A stretch of DNA of 64,000 bases from assembly GCF_009858335.1 (NCBI RefSeq), contig NZ_VMSE01000001.1, positions 1,116,001-1,180,000 on the forward strand, written 5' to 3'. The stretch is from Methylovorus glucosotrophus (lineage in GTDB: Bacteria > Pseudomonadota > Gammaproteobacteria > Burkholderiales > Methylophilaceae). Numbering within the stretch: position 1 is the first letter of the stretch; the number at the start of each line of letters is the position of its first letter. A program made the position numbers and the translations under genes. The notes under the pieces are model-generated. The model worked only from the letters and a program-made list of their open reading frames with translations, made no database searches and was not told where the DNA came from. This document shows, one piece after another, positions 42,474 to 56,562 of this stretch.

Positions 42474-44951
42474 ATGATAAGTTCAAATGCGTCCCAGCCC
42501 TCCGAGTTCACTCCCACCGTTACTACTGAAAAAACCCCGATAGCACAGGCTTTACAGAACCACCTGATATTTTCGGCATTCAAAACCAGTGCAACGGCAA
42601 CGCCTCGTGACTGGTATGCCACGACCGCCTATACCGTTCGCGACCATGTGGTGGAACGCTGGGTCAAGACCTCTGAGGCTTATCAGGAGCGTGACCCCAA
42701 GCGCGTGTATTACCTCTCTCTGGAGTTCCTGATTGGGCGTATGTTGTCCAATGCTGCCCTAAATCTGGGCATAGCACCGGAAGTGAGCGAAGGCCTGCAC
42801 GCGCTGGGGCGCGATATGGAGCAGGTGGTGGAGATGGAAACCGACGCTGCGCTGGGTAATGGCGGCCTGGGGCGTCTGGCCGCCTGTTTCCTTGATTCCA
42901 TGGCCAGCATGGATATCCCCGGCACTGGCTATGGCATTCGCTATGAATACGGCATGTTCCGCCAGTCCATCAGCCATGGTCAGCAGATCGAAAATCCGGA
43001 CAACTGGCTGCGCTACGGCAATATCTGGGAATTCCAGCGCCCCGAGAGTACCTATATCGTGCGGTTCTTCGGGCATGTGGTGGAGTTCCCCACCGAGCAG
43101 GGCATTGAATATCACTGGGTGGATTCCGAGGCTGTTGTCGCCATGGCCTATGATGTGCCGATTCCCGGCTATGGTACGGAAACCGTGAACAACCTGCGTT
43201 TGTGGTCGGCCAAGGCTACGCGTGAGTTTGACCTCATGCATTTCAACGATGGCAATTACGAAAAAGCCGTGGAAGAGCGCAATGCCACCGAGAATATCTC
43301 CAAGGTGCTTTATCCAAATGACACCTCGGTCTCAGGCAAGGAGCTCCGCCTCAAACAGCAGTATTTCTTTGTCTCCGCCTCGATTCAGGACATCCTGCGC
43401 CGTTTCCTTGCCAATCATCACGACTGGAACATGCTGCCGGAAAAAGTGGCGATTCAGCTGAACGACACCCATCCGGCGATTGCCGTGGCCGAAATGATGT
43501 ATCAGCTGGTCGATGTACACCGGCTGGAGTGGAGCCATGCGTGGAAGCTGGTGGTCAAGATTTTTGCCTACACCAACCACACGCTGATGCCGGAAGCGCT
43601 GGAGACCTGGTCGGTTGATCTTTTCGGCCGTCTGTTGCCGCGCCATCTGGGCATCATTTACAAGATCAATCATGAATTTTTGCAGATGGTGAATCACCGC
43701 TTCCCCGGCGATACCGATCTGCTGAGCCGCGTATCCATCATTGATGAAACCCACGGCCGCCGCGTGCGCATGGCGCACCTGGCCGTGATCGGCAGTCACA
43801 CGGTCAATGGCGTTGCCGCGCTGCACAGCGAGCTGCTCAAAACCACCTTGTTTGCCGATTTCAACCGGATTTATCCCGGCAAATTCATCAACATCACCAA
43901 TGGCATTACTCCGCGCCGCTGGCTTAACCAGTGCAATCCAGGGCTCACCGCCTTGCTTGCCAAGGTGATAGGCGAGGGCTTTCACAAAGACCTGAGCAAG
44001 TTGCAGGGCATCGTGCCCCTGGCCGAGGATGCCGATTTCCGTCAGGCATTCCGCGAGATCAAGCTACAGAACAAGATCCGCCTCGCTGCCCGCATTACCA
44101 AGCTCACGGGCATCAGCCTCAACCCCAATAGCCTGTTCGATGTGCAGATCAAGCGCATACACGAATACAAGCGTCAGCTGCTTAACATGCTGCATGTCAT
44201 CACCCTGTACAACCGCATCCGTAGTGGCAAGGCCGAGAGCATTACGCCGCGCACGGTGATTTTTGGGGGCAAGGCTGCCCCGGGCTACTGGATGGCCAAG
44301 CTGATTATTCGCTTGATCAACGATGTCGCCGCCATCGTCAACGATGACCCGGCGGTGGGCGATAAGCTCAAGGTGGTGTTCTATCCCAATTACGAAGTTT
44401 CCGCTGCCGAATTGCTGTTCCCCGGCAGTGATCTTTCCGAGCAGATTTCCACTGCAGGTACCGAGGCCTCGGGCACGGGCAACATGAAAATGGCGCTGAA
44501 TGGCGCTCTCACCATCGGTACCCTGGATGGCGCCAATGTCGAGATCAAGGAAGAGGTGGGTGACGAGAATATCTTCATCTTCGGCCTCACCACGCCGGAA
44601 GTCGCCGAGCTCAAGGCGCGTGGTTACAACCCCTGGGATTATTACCACAGCAACGAAGAATTGCGCCAGGTGCTGGATATGATTGCCGGCGGTTTCTTCT
44701 CGGTGGATGAGCCAGACCGCTATCAGCCGATTTTTGACACCCTGCTGCATAAAGGCGACAACTACCTGCTGCTGGCGGATTACCAGAGCTATATTGATGC
44801 GCAGGATGCCGTGGGCCGGCTGTATGAGGATCAGGAAGAGTGGACGCGCCGCGCCATTCTGAATGTCGCCCGCGTGGGCAAATTCTCCAGTGACCGTACC
44901 ATAGGCGAATACGCCAACAACATCTGGAAAGTGCATCCCATCCGCGGTTGA
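42474..44951 (+). CDS. glgP: glycogen/starch/alpha-glucan phosphorylase
   Basis: An 825-residue enzyme that releases glucose 1-phosphate from alpha-1,4-glucans. Motifs include YYLSLEFLIGRML, DAALGNGGLGRLAACFLDS and EASGTGNMKMALNGALT, in which the Lys carries pyridoxal phosphate. The length matches bacterial GlgP. No other glycogen genes are adjacent. The ATG at 42474 lies 245 bases after exbD; the intervening part holds the operon terminator. Confidence 0.95.
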   Translation: MISSNASQPSEFTPTVTTEKTPIAQALQNHLIFSAFKTSATATPRDWYATTAYTVRDHVVERWVKTSEAYQERDPKRVYYLSLEFLIGRMLSNAALNLGIAPEVSEGLHALGRDMEQVVEMETDAALGNGGLGRLAACFLDSMASMDIPGTGYGIRYEYGMFRQSISHGQQIENPDNWLRYGNIWEFQRPESTYIVRFFGHVVEFPTEQGIEYHWVDSEAVVAMAYDVPIPGYGTETVNNLRLWSAKATREFDLMHFNDGNYEKAVEERNATENISKVLYPNDTSVSGKELRLKQQYFFVSASIQDILRRFLANHHDWNMLPEKVAIQLNDTHPAIAVAEMMYQLVDVHRLEWSHAWKLVVKIFAYTNHTLMPEALETWSVDLFGRLLPRHLGIIYKINHEFLQMVNHRFPGDTDLLSRVSIIDETHGRRVRMAHLAVIGSHTVNGVAALHSELLKTTLFADFNRIYPGKFINITNGITPRRWLNQCNPGLTALLAKVIGEGFHKDLSKLQGIVPLAEDADFRQAFREIKLQNKIRLAARITKLTGISLNPNSLFDVQIKRIHEYKRQLLNMLHVITLYNRIRSGKAESITPRTVIFGGKAAPGYWMAKLIIRLINDVAAIVNDDPAVGDKLKVVFYPNYEVSAAELLFPGSDLSEQISTAGTEASGTGNMKMALNGALTIGTLDGANVEIKEEVGDENIFIFGLTTPEVAELKARGYNPWDYYHSNEELRQVLDMIAGGFFSVDEPDRYQPIFDTLLHKGDNYLLLADYQSYIDAQDAVGRLYEDQEEWTRRAILNVARVGKFSSDRTIGEYANNIWKVHPIRG

Positions 44952-44978
44952 TCATTTCAAGCCGTCATAAAAATGTCG

Positions 44979-45006
44979 GGGCGTGCAAGCTTGCACGCCC
45001 TTTCTT
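44979..45006 (+). terminator. terminator after glgP
   Basis: GGGCGTGC (44979-44986) and GCACGCCC (44993-45000) with an AAGCTT loop, then a T-rich run. Confidence 0.85.
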
Positions 45007-45051
45007 TTGCGGTAGACTGTGATTCCTTCATGCCCTTTATGGATATTCATC

Positions 45052-45735
45052 ATGTCCCGTTTGCTCACAACCCTGACCCTGCTTGCTTTTACCCTGAGTG
45101 CTTACAGTGCTGACCTTAGCTCGCTCAGTAACAAGGATGCCAGCAATGGGCTCAAGGAAGCGCTGATTCAAGGCGCAGGCAAGGCCGTGGGCAAACTGGG
45201 GGCCGTGGATGGATTTCTGAATAATCCGGAGGTAAAAATTCCACTGCCAGATAATCTGAAGAAAGCCGAAAAAGCCATGCGCATGTTTGGCATGGGCGAC
45301 CAGGCAGATGAACTGGTGCTCAAGATGAACCGCGCGGCTGAAGCTGCTGTGCCGGAAGCCAAGACGCTGCTGGTTAACTCGGTAAAAAGCATGAGTGTCT
45401 CCGATGCCAAGAATATCCTCACTGGTGGTGACGACGCCGCCACGCAATATTTCAAACGAACCACCTCCGGCCCCATGGCTGAGAAATTCCTGCCCATCGT
45501 CAAAAAAGCCACCGAGAATGTCGCGCTGGCGCAGCAATACAACAAGTTTGCCGAGATGGGCAGCCAGTTTGGCCTGGTGAAAAAAGATCAGGCGACCCTT
45601 GAACAATATGTGACCCAGAAAACCCTCGATGGCGTCTACCTGATGATGGCGGAAGAAGAAAAAGCCATCCGCCAGGACCCGATGGGGCAAGCCAGCAGTT
45701 TGCTTAAAAAGGTATTTGGCAGCCTGGGCAATTAG
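45052..45735 (+). CDS. DUF4197 domain-containing exported protein
   Basis: A 227-residue protein with a signal peptide (MSRLLTTLTLLAFTLSAYSA) and a DUF4197 domain covering nearly all the rest: ASNGLKEALIQGAGKAVGKLG, KIPLPDNLKKAEKAMRMFG, GDDAATQYFKRTTSGPM. The domain is a helical bundle of unknown function. The ATG at 45052 starts the signal peptide; the frame is open to 45019 without a ribosome site. It is flanked by terminators, so it is a single-gene unit. Confidence 0.85.
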   Translation: MSRLLTTLTLLAFTLSAYSADLSSLSNKDASNGLKEALIQGAGKAVGKLGAVDGFLNNPEVKIPLPDNLKKAEKAMRMFGMGDQADELVLKMNRAAEAAVPEAKTLLVNSVKSMSVSDAKNILTGGDDAATQYFKRTTSGPMAEKFLPIVKKATENVALAQQYNKFAEMGSQFGLVKKDQATLEQYVTQKTLDGVYLMMAEEEKAIRQDPMGQASSLLKKVFGSLGN

Positions 45736-45778
45736 CGATGGACTGCTAGCTGTCATTATTTCTGATAGACAGGGAAAT

Positions 45779-45804
45779 AAAAAAGGGGCAATGGCCCCTT
45801 TTTT
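45779..45804. terminator. bidirectional terminator between DUF4197 gene and tpx
   Basis: An 11-bp stem AAAAAAGGGGC (45779-45789) and GCCCCTTTTTT (45794-45804) with an AATG loop. The A run and T run would allow it to serve both converging genes. Confidence 0.85.
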
Positions 45805-45841
45805 ATTCGCATCGCCAGGCTAAACCCAAGCTTTGTTTTTC

Positions 45842-46345
45842 TTACAGCACTGCTAAAGCTGCATCGTAGTCAGGCTCGTTGGCGATCTCGGAAACGAGTT
45901 CGCTGTGCAATACCTTGTTGTTTTCATCCAGCACGACCACGGCACGGGCGGTGAGGCCAGCCAGGCTGCTGTCGGCGATTTGCACGCCGTAGTCTTTGGA
46001 GAACTTGGCGGTGTCACGGAAGGTGGACAGGGTCACTACATTTTCCAGGCCTTCTGCACCGCAGAAACGGCTTTGCGCGAAAGGCAGGTCAGCGGAGATG
46101 CAGAGCACGGCGGTGTTGGGCACTTCAGCGGCACGCTTGTTGAACGTGCGAACCGAGGTGGCGCAAGTGGGGGTATCCACACTTGGGAAAATGTTCAGTA
46201 CTTTGCGCTTGCCGGCGTAGTCAGCCAGGGATTGCAATTCGCGCTTGGCGTTGGCCAATTGAAAGTCAGGGGCGGTCTGGCCGACTTTTGGGAAGTCGCC
46301 AGCTACGGTTACAGGGTTGCCTTTAAGCGTTACTGTGCTGGTCAT
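45842..46345 (-). CDS. tpx: thiol peroxidase Tpx
   Basis: A 167-residue periplasmic or cytoplasmic atypical 2-Cys peroxiredoxin that reduces peroxides with thioredoxin. The peroxidatic Cys61 ([12 protein letters not shown]) and resolving Cys95 ([12 protein letters not shown]) are at E. coli positions. It has an AAGGA site eight bases before the ATG and no signal peptide. A shared terminator follows the stop. Confidence 0.95.
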   Translation of the reverse strand: MTSTVTLKGNPVTVAGDFPKVGQTAPDFQLANAKRELQSLADYAGKRKVLNIFPSVDTPTCATSVRTFNKRAAEVPNTAVLCISADLPFAQSRFCGAEGLENVVTLSTFRDTAKFSKDYGVQIADSSLAGLTARAVVVLDENNKVLHSELVSEIANEPDYDAALAVL

Positions 46346-46512
46346 GGATAATGTCCTTGTTAGAAATTGAGGGCGGGATTGCCAATCAGAAAGCGTAGGG
46401 GGCTAATGGTTCCACTTGAACTGATGCTTACACCCGGGTGTCATGCCGTTGCAGGATGGCTGCTCATGGATTTTCCGGAAGTGCGTTCAGCCCACGCTTT
46501 CTTGCACTGTAT

Positions 46513-46531
46513 CGCCCTTGCGTGAAGGGCG
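46513..46531. other. 7-bp hairpin downstream of FIST gene
   Basis: CGCCCTT (46513-46519) and AAGGGCG (46525-46531) with a five-base loop, 33 bases after the minus-strand FIST stop. No T run follows, so termination is only possible with help. Confidence 0.3.
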
Positions 46532-46563
46532 GATGAAAGATGATACACCAGCAGTGACCACCA

Positions 46564-47724
46564 TCAGGACGATAAATTCTCGCTGAGGTAGCCTATGGTC
46601 ATGGTCTGGTTGTGCAGCACGCTGTCCGAGGTGTTGGGGCGCGGGGCAAATTCACCATAGGAATAAAAGCCGGTGAGGGTGGTTTGTGGCCCGAGGATGG
46701 TTTTGATGGCTGCGATCTCGTCCGCGGTCTGCTCGTTCATCACGCCCTTGCGGCCTACACAGCTCACGCAAAGGGCCAGCCCCGGCTGGGTATTGTTGAG
46801 CGATTGCAGGTTACCGGTGACCAGCCGGGCGGCTTCGCTGGCACCTTCCACCAGGCGGTCGTGATTGGTCTGGCACAGGCGCACGATTTCGCCTTCTTCC
46901 ACATTGCCGGCAAAAGTCAGGCTGTTGCGCGCTGTATCTATGGCAAGCAGTGTGCGGATTTTTTCCACCTCGCGCTTGCCTTCCTCGACAATGGCAAAGG
47001 GGAACTTGAGGCCGGTGCCAGGCAGGCCTTTGGCGTAATGTTCGCCGATGTACATGCGGTAGAGCGGCAATGCAGGTTTGCCGTCCATTTCGTACACCAC
47101 GTTTTTTTCGGATTTGGTGATCTTGCGTGGCGGGCCGTAAGGCTTCCAGCCACCGAGTGCGCCACTGGCGGTAATCAGGCTATCGCCATAGAGGCCCACT
47201 GCAATCACCAGATTATCGGAAATGACGCTGTTGCAGATTTGCAGGGTACTTTCAAAGGCGGCGTTATCACCTGCCATGCCGCCTACAATCGGGATATCGC
47301 CCAGCACGCTCTGAAAGCCTTGCAGCAATTCGGAGCCATTGACATGCAAGCCATCGGAGAACAGCAGCACGGTGCGCAGAGCCGGGGTTTGCAGTTGCCT
47401 GGCGAGATTGGTGGCGACTTCAAACGAGCTTTGCATATTGTTCATGCGGGTGTGCACGACACGTTGCTCGGTTTTATTCCACTGGATGGCGGTGATCTGC
47501 AGGCTATCGTCAAAGACGCCGCTGCCATGTATCTCGCCGGACGTTGTGCAGCCGACGATCTGGGCGGCGGGGTAGCGGTCACGCAGGATATTTTGCAGCT
47601 TGCTTTCACTGAAGCGGCGCACCGAGCCAAATACCAATACCAGGTCGGCCGTGAGTAGCGGGGGATTCGCCGCCAGCTCTTTCAGCGTCATTTTGGCGGT
47701 CAGTGATTCCTGTCGTATCTGCAT
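46564..47724 (-). CDS. FIST signal transduction protein
   Basis: A 386-residue protein with FIST N and FIST C sensing domains, expected to bind small ligands such as amino acids. Typical segments are ADLVLVFGSV, IVGCTTSGEIHG, GGMAGDNAAF, MYIGEHYAKGLPG and the late TLTGFYSYGEFAP. No output domain is present. The ATG at 47724 has a GGAAGG site five bases upstream; a further ATG at 47766 adds 14 residues without one. It diverges from the pil-chp cluster, which suggests a partner role in that signalling system. Confidence 0.75.
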   Translation of the reverse strand: MQIRQESLTAKMTLKELAANPPLLTADLVLVFGSVRRFSESKLQNILRDRYPAAQIVGCTTSGEIHGSGVFDDSLQITAIQWNKTEQRVVHTRMNNMQSSFEVATNLARQLQTPALRTVLLFSDGLHVNGSELLQGFQSVLGDIPIVGGMAGDNAAFESTLQICNSVISDNLVIAVGLYGDSLITASGALGGWKPYGPPRKITKSEKNVVYEMDGKPALPLYRMYIGEHYAKGLPGTGLKFPFAIVEEGKREVEKIRTLLAIDTARNSLTFAGNVEEGEIVRLCQTNHDRLVEGASEAARLVTGNLQSLNNTQPGLALCVSCVGRKGVMNEQTADEIAAIKTILGPQTTLTGFYSYGEFAPRPNTSDSVLHNQTMTIGYLSENLSS

Positions 47725-47869
47725 TGTTCCCTTCCCGTGAGCCTCCTTCTGTGAGAGGTCTTTCATCTTGATGGATGCGGCGCAGCCATGATGACTGCAA
47801 GCTTGCGATATTTAACCTGTTTGACACTGGAATGACAACAGAATGTGACCGGCTGCGTCAGCACGAGTC

Positions 47870-47897
47870 TTGCACCATCGTGAATTCTGGATAGAAT
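47870..47897 (+). promoter_or_regulatory. putative sigma-70 promoter of the pilG-chpA cluster
   Basis: TTGCAC at 47870-47875 and TAGAAT at 47892-47897 with a 16-base spacer. A perfect 12-base palindrome GCCGTGCACGGC at 47919-47930 lies between it and the pilG start and could be a regulator site. Confidence 0.45.
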
Positions 47898-47962
47898 GAT
47901 GTGAGTGCATGGCCTCCCGCCGTGCACGGCAAAAGTGCACTACACAATAAAAGGGGATGCAG

Positions 47963-48364
47963 GTGGGGGAAACCAGTTTAGCGGGCGTGAAAGTCATGGT
48001 GATCGATGACAGCAATACCATACGCCGTAGTGCCGAGCTTTTTCTCAAGCAGTCCGGCTGCGAAGTGATTCTGGCCGAAGATGGCTTTGAAGCCTTGTCC
48101 AAGATTGCCAACTATCATCCTGACCTCATTTTCGTCGACATCATGATGCCGCGGCTCGATGGCTACCAGACCTGCACCCTGATCAAGCGCAACCCGCGCT
48201 ACAAAGCTACACCCGTGGTCATGCTATCCAGCAAGGATGGCCTGTTTGACCGCGCTCGCGGCCGCATGGCGGGCTCAGACCAATACCTAACCAAGCCCTT
48301 TACCCAAGAGTCGCTGCTGCATGCGGTGACCAATCACGCCCGCGTGGAAACGGACGAGGAATAG
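47963..48364 (+). CDS. pilG: twitching motility response regulator PilG
   Basis: A single-domain CheY-like receiver of 133 residues with the acidic pocket in VMVIDDSNTIRR, the phosphorylated Asp in FVDIMMPRLDGY, and Lys in LTKPF. It should relay phosphate from ChpA to the type IV pilus extension machinery. The ATG at 47957 directly abuts the AAGGGG site, leaving no spacer; the GTG at 47963 has a six-base spacer and is preferred. The pilH gene follows three bases later. Confidence 0.9.
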   Translation: MGETSLAGVKVMVIDDSNTIRRSAELFLKQSGCEVILAEDGFEALSKIANYHPDLIFVDIMMPRLDGYQTCTLIKRNPRYKATPVVMLSSKDGLFDRARGRMAGSDQYLTKPFTQESLLHAVTNHARVETDEE

Positions 48365-48366
48365 GC

Positions 48367-48744
48367 ATGGCGATTCAAAAGATTCTGGTCGTGGATGATT
48401 CCTTTACCGATCGTTTTTATCTGACGGAATTGCTGGTGGATGCCGGCTTTACCGTGATGACCGCCGAGAATGGCGAAGAATGCCTGGAAAAAGTCGCGGC
48501 CGAAGCGCCCGATCTGGTGCTGATGGATGTGGTGATGCCGGGCCTCAATGGCTTTCAGGCTACGCGCGCACTCTCAAAAAACCCGCTCACGGCGCATATC
48601 CCTGTCATCATGTGCACCGGCAAGGAGCAAGCCACCGATCGCCTGTGGGCCTTGCGTCAGGGCGCCAAGGATTGCGCCATCAAGCCAGTGCAGCTGGACG
48701 AATTGCTGAACAAGATACGGGCTCTGGAAAATGGCCAGACTTAA
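48367..48744 (+). CDS. pilH: twitching motility response regulator PilH
   Basis: A 125-residue single receiver domain with ILVVDDSFTDR, the phosphorylated Asp in LMDVVMPGLNG, and Lys in AIKPVQ. In Pseudomonas PilH opposes PilG, steering retraction. It starts three bases after pilG and overlaps pilI by 14 bases. Confidence 0.92.
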   Translation: MAIQKILVVDDSFTDRFYLTELLVDAGFTVMTAENGEECLEKVAAEAPDLVLMDVVMPGLNGFQATRALSKNPLTAHIPVIMCTGKEQATDRLWALRQGAKDCAIKPVQLDELLNKIRALENGQT

Positions 48745-49246
48745 CCTGCACGAATACCAGCAGGATATTCTGGCCCGCCTGCAAGAGGTGACGGCCAACG
48801 CAGGCAGCACCAGCAGCTCGCGCCTGGGGGTGGAAGTCGGCGGACAACATTGGCTGATCAACCTGCGCGATATCAGCGAAGTGCTGCCAGTGCCGGACAT
48901 CAGCCCGGTGCCGCTGACGCGTAGCTGGTTTCTGGGCATGGCCAATGTACGCGGCAATCTTTACGGCATTACCGATCTGGCTGCCTTTATGGGTGGGCCA
49001 TTTACTTCGATGACCGCGCAAAGCCGCATCTTGCTGGTACACGAACGTTATCAGGTGAACGCCGCCTTGCTGATTGACCGTCTGGTGGGGCTGCGTACGC
49101 TGGAAAGCATGACTGTGCAGACGCCTGAGCCAGGCGAGCCTGATACTCACGGTGAGCATTACAAGGATGAGCATGGCCAGGTCTGGCAAGTGCTCGCGCT
49201 GGAAGGCTTGCTGACGGGCAGCGAATTCATGCAGGTGGCTGCCTAG
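48731..49246 (+). CDS. pilI: CheW-like adaptor PilI
   Basis: A 171-residue CheW-domain protein (about residues 30-160) that couples the receptor PilJ to the kinase ChpA. The pattern WLINLRDISEVLPVP, RSWFLGMANVRGNLYGITDL is typical. Its ATG overlaps the end of pilH. The C-terminal part is complete. It is followed by a 132-base gap and pilJ. Confidence 0.92.
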   Translation: MARLNLHEYQQDILARLQEVTANAGSTSSSRLGVEVGGQHWLINLRDISEVLPVPDISPVPLTRSWFLGMANVRGNLYGITDLAAFMGGPFTSMTAQSRILLVHERYQVNAALLIDRLVGLRTLESMTVQTPEPGEPDTHGEHYKDEHGQVWQVLALEGLLTGSEFMQVAA

Positions 49247-49378
49247 TCTTCGCTGATATTCCGGTCGCTTGCCCAACGCAACGGGAGCCCGGGTCAGGCG
49301 GAGCCAGTGACAGACAGGTGGTACAGAATTTACCTTGAGCCCTACCAGGCTTGAGGCCGCAACATACAAAGGGGTGAT

Positions 49379-51064
49379 ATGGCATTGAATGCAGCAAAAA
49401 AGGGAAACACACCGTCACTGCTGGCGCGCTTGCGCTCCGGGGTGAAGTCCGCATTGACAGGGCAGGGAGACAGCTCGGCCTCGGGCATTCCCAAGACCTT
49501 GCTGGTATTTTTCCTGATCGCCGCTGCCGTGGCCTTGCTCAATCTGCTGTTCAACATCACCCAGGTCGAGCGCGATAACCGTTTTTCCATCCTCTCGGGC
49601 GATGTTCAGGTGTTTGTGCAGCAGGCTGCGCGCGATGCCGTGCTGGCCACGCATAGCCGTGAAGCGGCCAGCGTGCGTCTGGTGAATGTCATGGGCAGTG
49701 TGGAGAGCGACCTCAAGCAGATGCGCAAGCTGGAAGCTGACACGCTGTTCCGCGGGCAGGAAGTGGTTCCCGCCCTCAACAAGCTGGAGGCTTCCTGGCA
49801 GCAGCTGCACAATTCGCTTAAAACGCTGAGCCCCGATGTGTTGGCGGATGAAGCCAACAAGGCCCAGCTTATCAGCATCGTCAACACCAGTGATGAGATC
49901 GTCGCCACCGCCCGCCGCATGGTGGATCAATACAAGCAGCAGGGTCGCGCCAACCTGTTTCTGATTCTCTCCGTGTTATCCGGGCTGCTGGCCTTGCTGA
50001 TGCTGATTGTGGTGGGCTATCGCCAGGTGCTGTCGGCGCGCCGCCAGTTCCTGGATATCGAACAGACCAACCTCGGCAACCAGGAAGCCATTCTGCACTT
50101 GCTGGATGAAATGGGCGATCTGGCCGACGGTGATCTCACGGTCAAGGCGCAAGTCTCGGAAAACATCACTGGCGCCATTGCCGATTCCATCAACTACACC
50201 ATCGACAGCCTGCGTGACCTGGTAGCCGAGATCAACCGCGCGACCGAGCAGGTGAACCAGGCGACGGCGCAAACCCGTACCACCTCCGATTACCTGTTGA
50301 AAGCGACTGAGGAGCAGTCCAAGCAGATTGGCGAAACCAGTGACGCTATCAACAACATGACGCGTTCCATCCTGCATGTGTCCAGCAACGCCGGTCAGGC
50401 CTCGCAAGTGGCGCAACGCTCGCTGCAAGCGGCCACCCAGGGTGCGAAGGCGGTGCAGAACACCATCTCCGGCATGAATGAAATCCGCACGCAGATTCAG
50501 GAAACCTCCAAGCGCATCAAGCGCCTGGGTGAAAGCTCGCAGGAAATTAGCGAAATCGTGGAGCTGATTTCCGACATTACCGAGCAGACCAATATTCTGG
50601 CGCTGAATGCCGCGATTCAGGCGGCCTCCGCCGGTGAAGCTGGTCGTGGCTTTACCGTGGTGGCAGAAGAAGTGCAGCGACTGGCCGAGCGTTCATCAGA
50701 AGCGACCAAGCAGATCAGCGCGATTGTGAAAACCATTCAGACCGATACCAACAGTGCCGTGGTGGCGATGGAGAAAAGCACTGAGGGTGTGGTCGATGGC
50801 GCGCGCCTGTCGGATGCTGCCGGTCAGGCCCTGAATGAAATTGAAACGGTGAGTACCAATCTGGCGCGCCTGATCCAGGCGATTTCCGAAGCGACGGTGG
50901 CGCAGACCGAAGTGGCCTCTACCGTCAGCCGCAACATGCAGAAGATTCAGAACATCACCTCGCAAACCACGGAGGGCACCAAGCTGACCGCGCAATCGGT
51001 CGAACAGCTTGCCACGCTGGCCGAAGAACTCCGCGCCTCGGTGGCCGGCTTCAAGTTGTCCTGA
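49379..51064 (+). CDS. pilJ: methyl-accepting chemotaxis protein PilJ
   Basis: A 561-residue receptor with two membrane helices (about residues 38-58 and 182-205), a PilJ-type periplasmic sensor domain between them, a HAMP-like region (about 205-260) and the cytoplasmic signalling domain. The hairpin tip is visible as [36 protein letters not shown], the conserved MCP sequence. It has an AAAGGGG site. It acts upstream of PilI and ChpA. Confidence 0.93.
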   Translation: MALNAAKKGNTPSLLARLRSGVKSALTGQGDSSASGIPKTLLVFFLIAAAVALLNLLFNITQVERDNRFSILSGDVQVFVQQAARDAVLATHSREAASVRLVNVMGSVESDLKQMRKLEADTLFRGQEVVPALNKLEASWQQLHNSLKTLSPDVLADEANKAQLISIVNTSDEIVATARRMVDQYKQQGRANLFLILSVLSGLLALLMLIVVGYRQVLSARRQFLDIEQTNLGNQEAILHLLDEMGDLADGDLTVKAQVSENITGAIADSINYTIDSLRDLVAEINRATEQVNQATAQTRTTSDYLLKATEEQSKQIGETSDAINNMTRSILHVSSNAGQASQVAQRSLQAATQGAKAVQNTISGMNEIRTQIQETSKRIKRLGESSQEISEIVELISDITEQTNILALNAAIQAASAGEAGRGFTVVAEEVQRLAERSSEATKQISAIVKTIQTDTNSAVVAMEKSTEGVVDGARLSDAAGQALNEIETVSTNLARLIQAISEATVAQTEVASTVSRNMQKIQNITSQTTEGTKLTAQSVEQLATLAEELRASVAGFKLS

Positions 51065-51089
51065 TGGTAAAGCCGCACAGGAGCTAGCC

Positions 51090-56390
<5,301 letters not shown>

Positions 56391-56405
56391 CGGAACGGTG
56401 CTCGA

Positions 56406-56424
56406 GGGCAGCCGCGCGCTGCCC
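56406..56424 (+). terminator. GC-rich hairpin after chpA (weak terminator)
   Basis: GGGCAGC (56406-56412) and GCTGCCC (56418-56424) with a CGCGC loop, no T run. It may slow polymerase but is not a classical terminator. Confidence 0.35.
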
Positions 56425-56562
56425 GGTTCGCGATGGCTTGCTGCTTTGCGCCAAGCTGGCCTCCCGCGCCCCCGCAAAGCGGCGCAAAGTCAAGTCGGAT
56501 CTCTCGCTTTTTGTGCATGCCCAGGGCGGAAAAAGCGCCCCGAATCGGGTAAAATTGACCCC

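Noticed and set aside
47919..47930. 12-base palindrome before pilG as a separate element
   Set aside because: Too short and GC-rich to argue for more than a possible site; noted only in the promoter entry.
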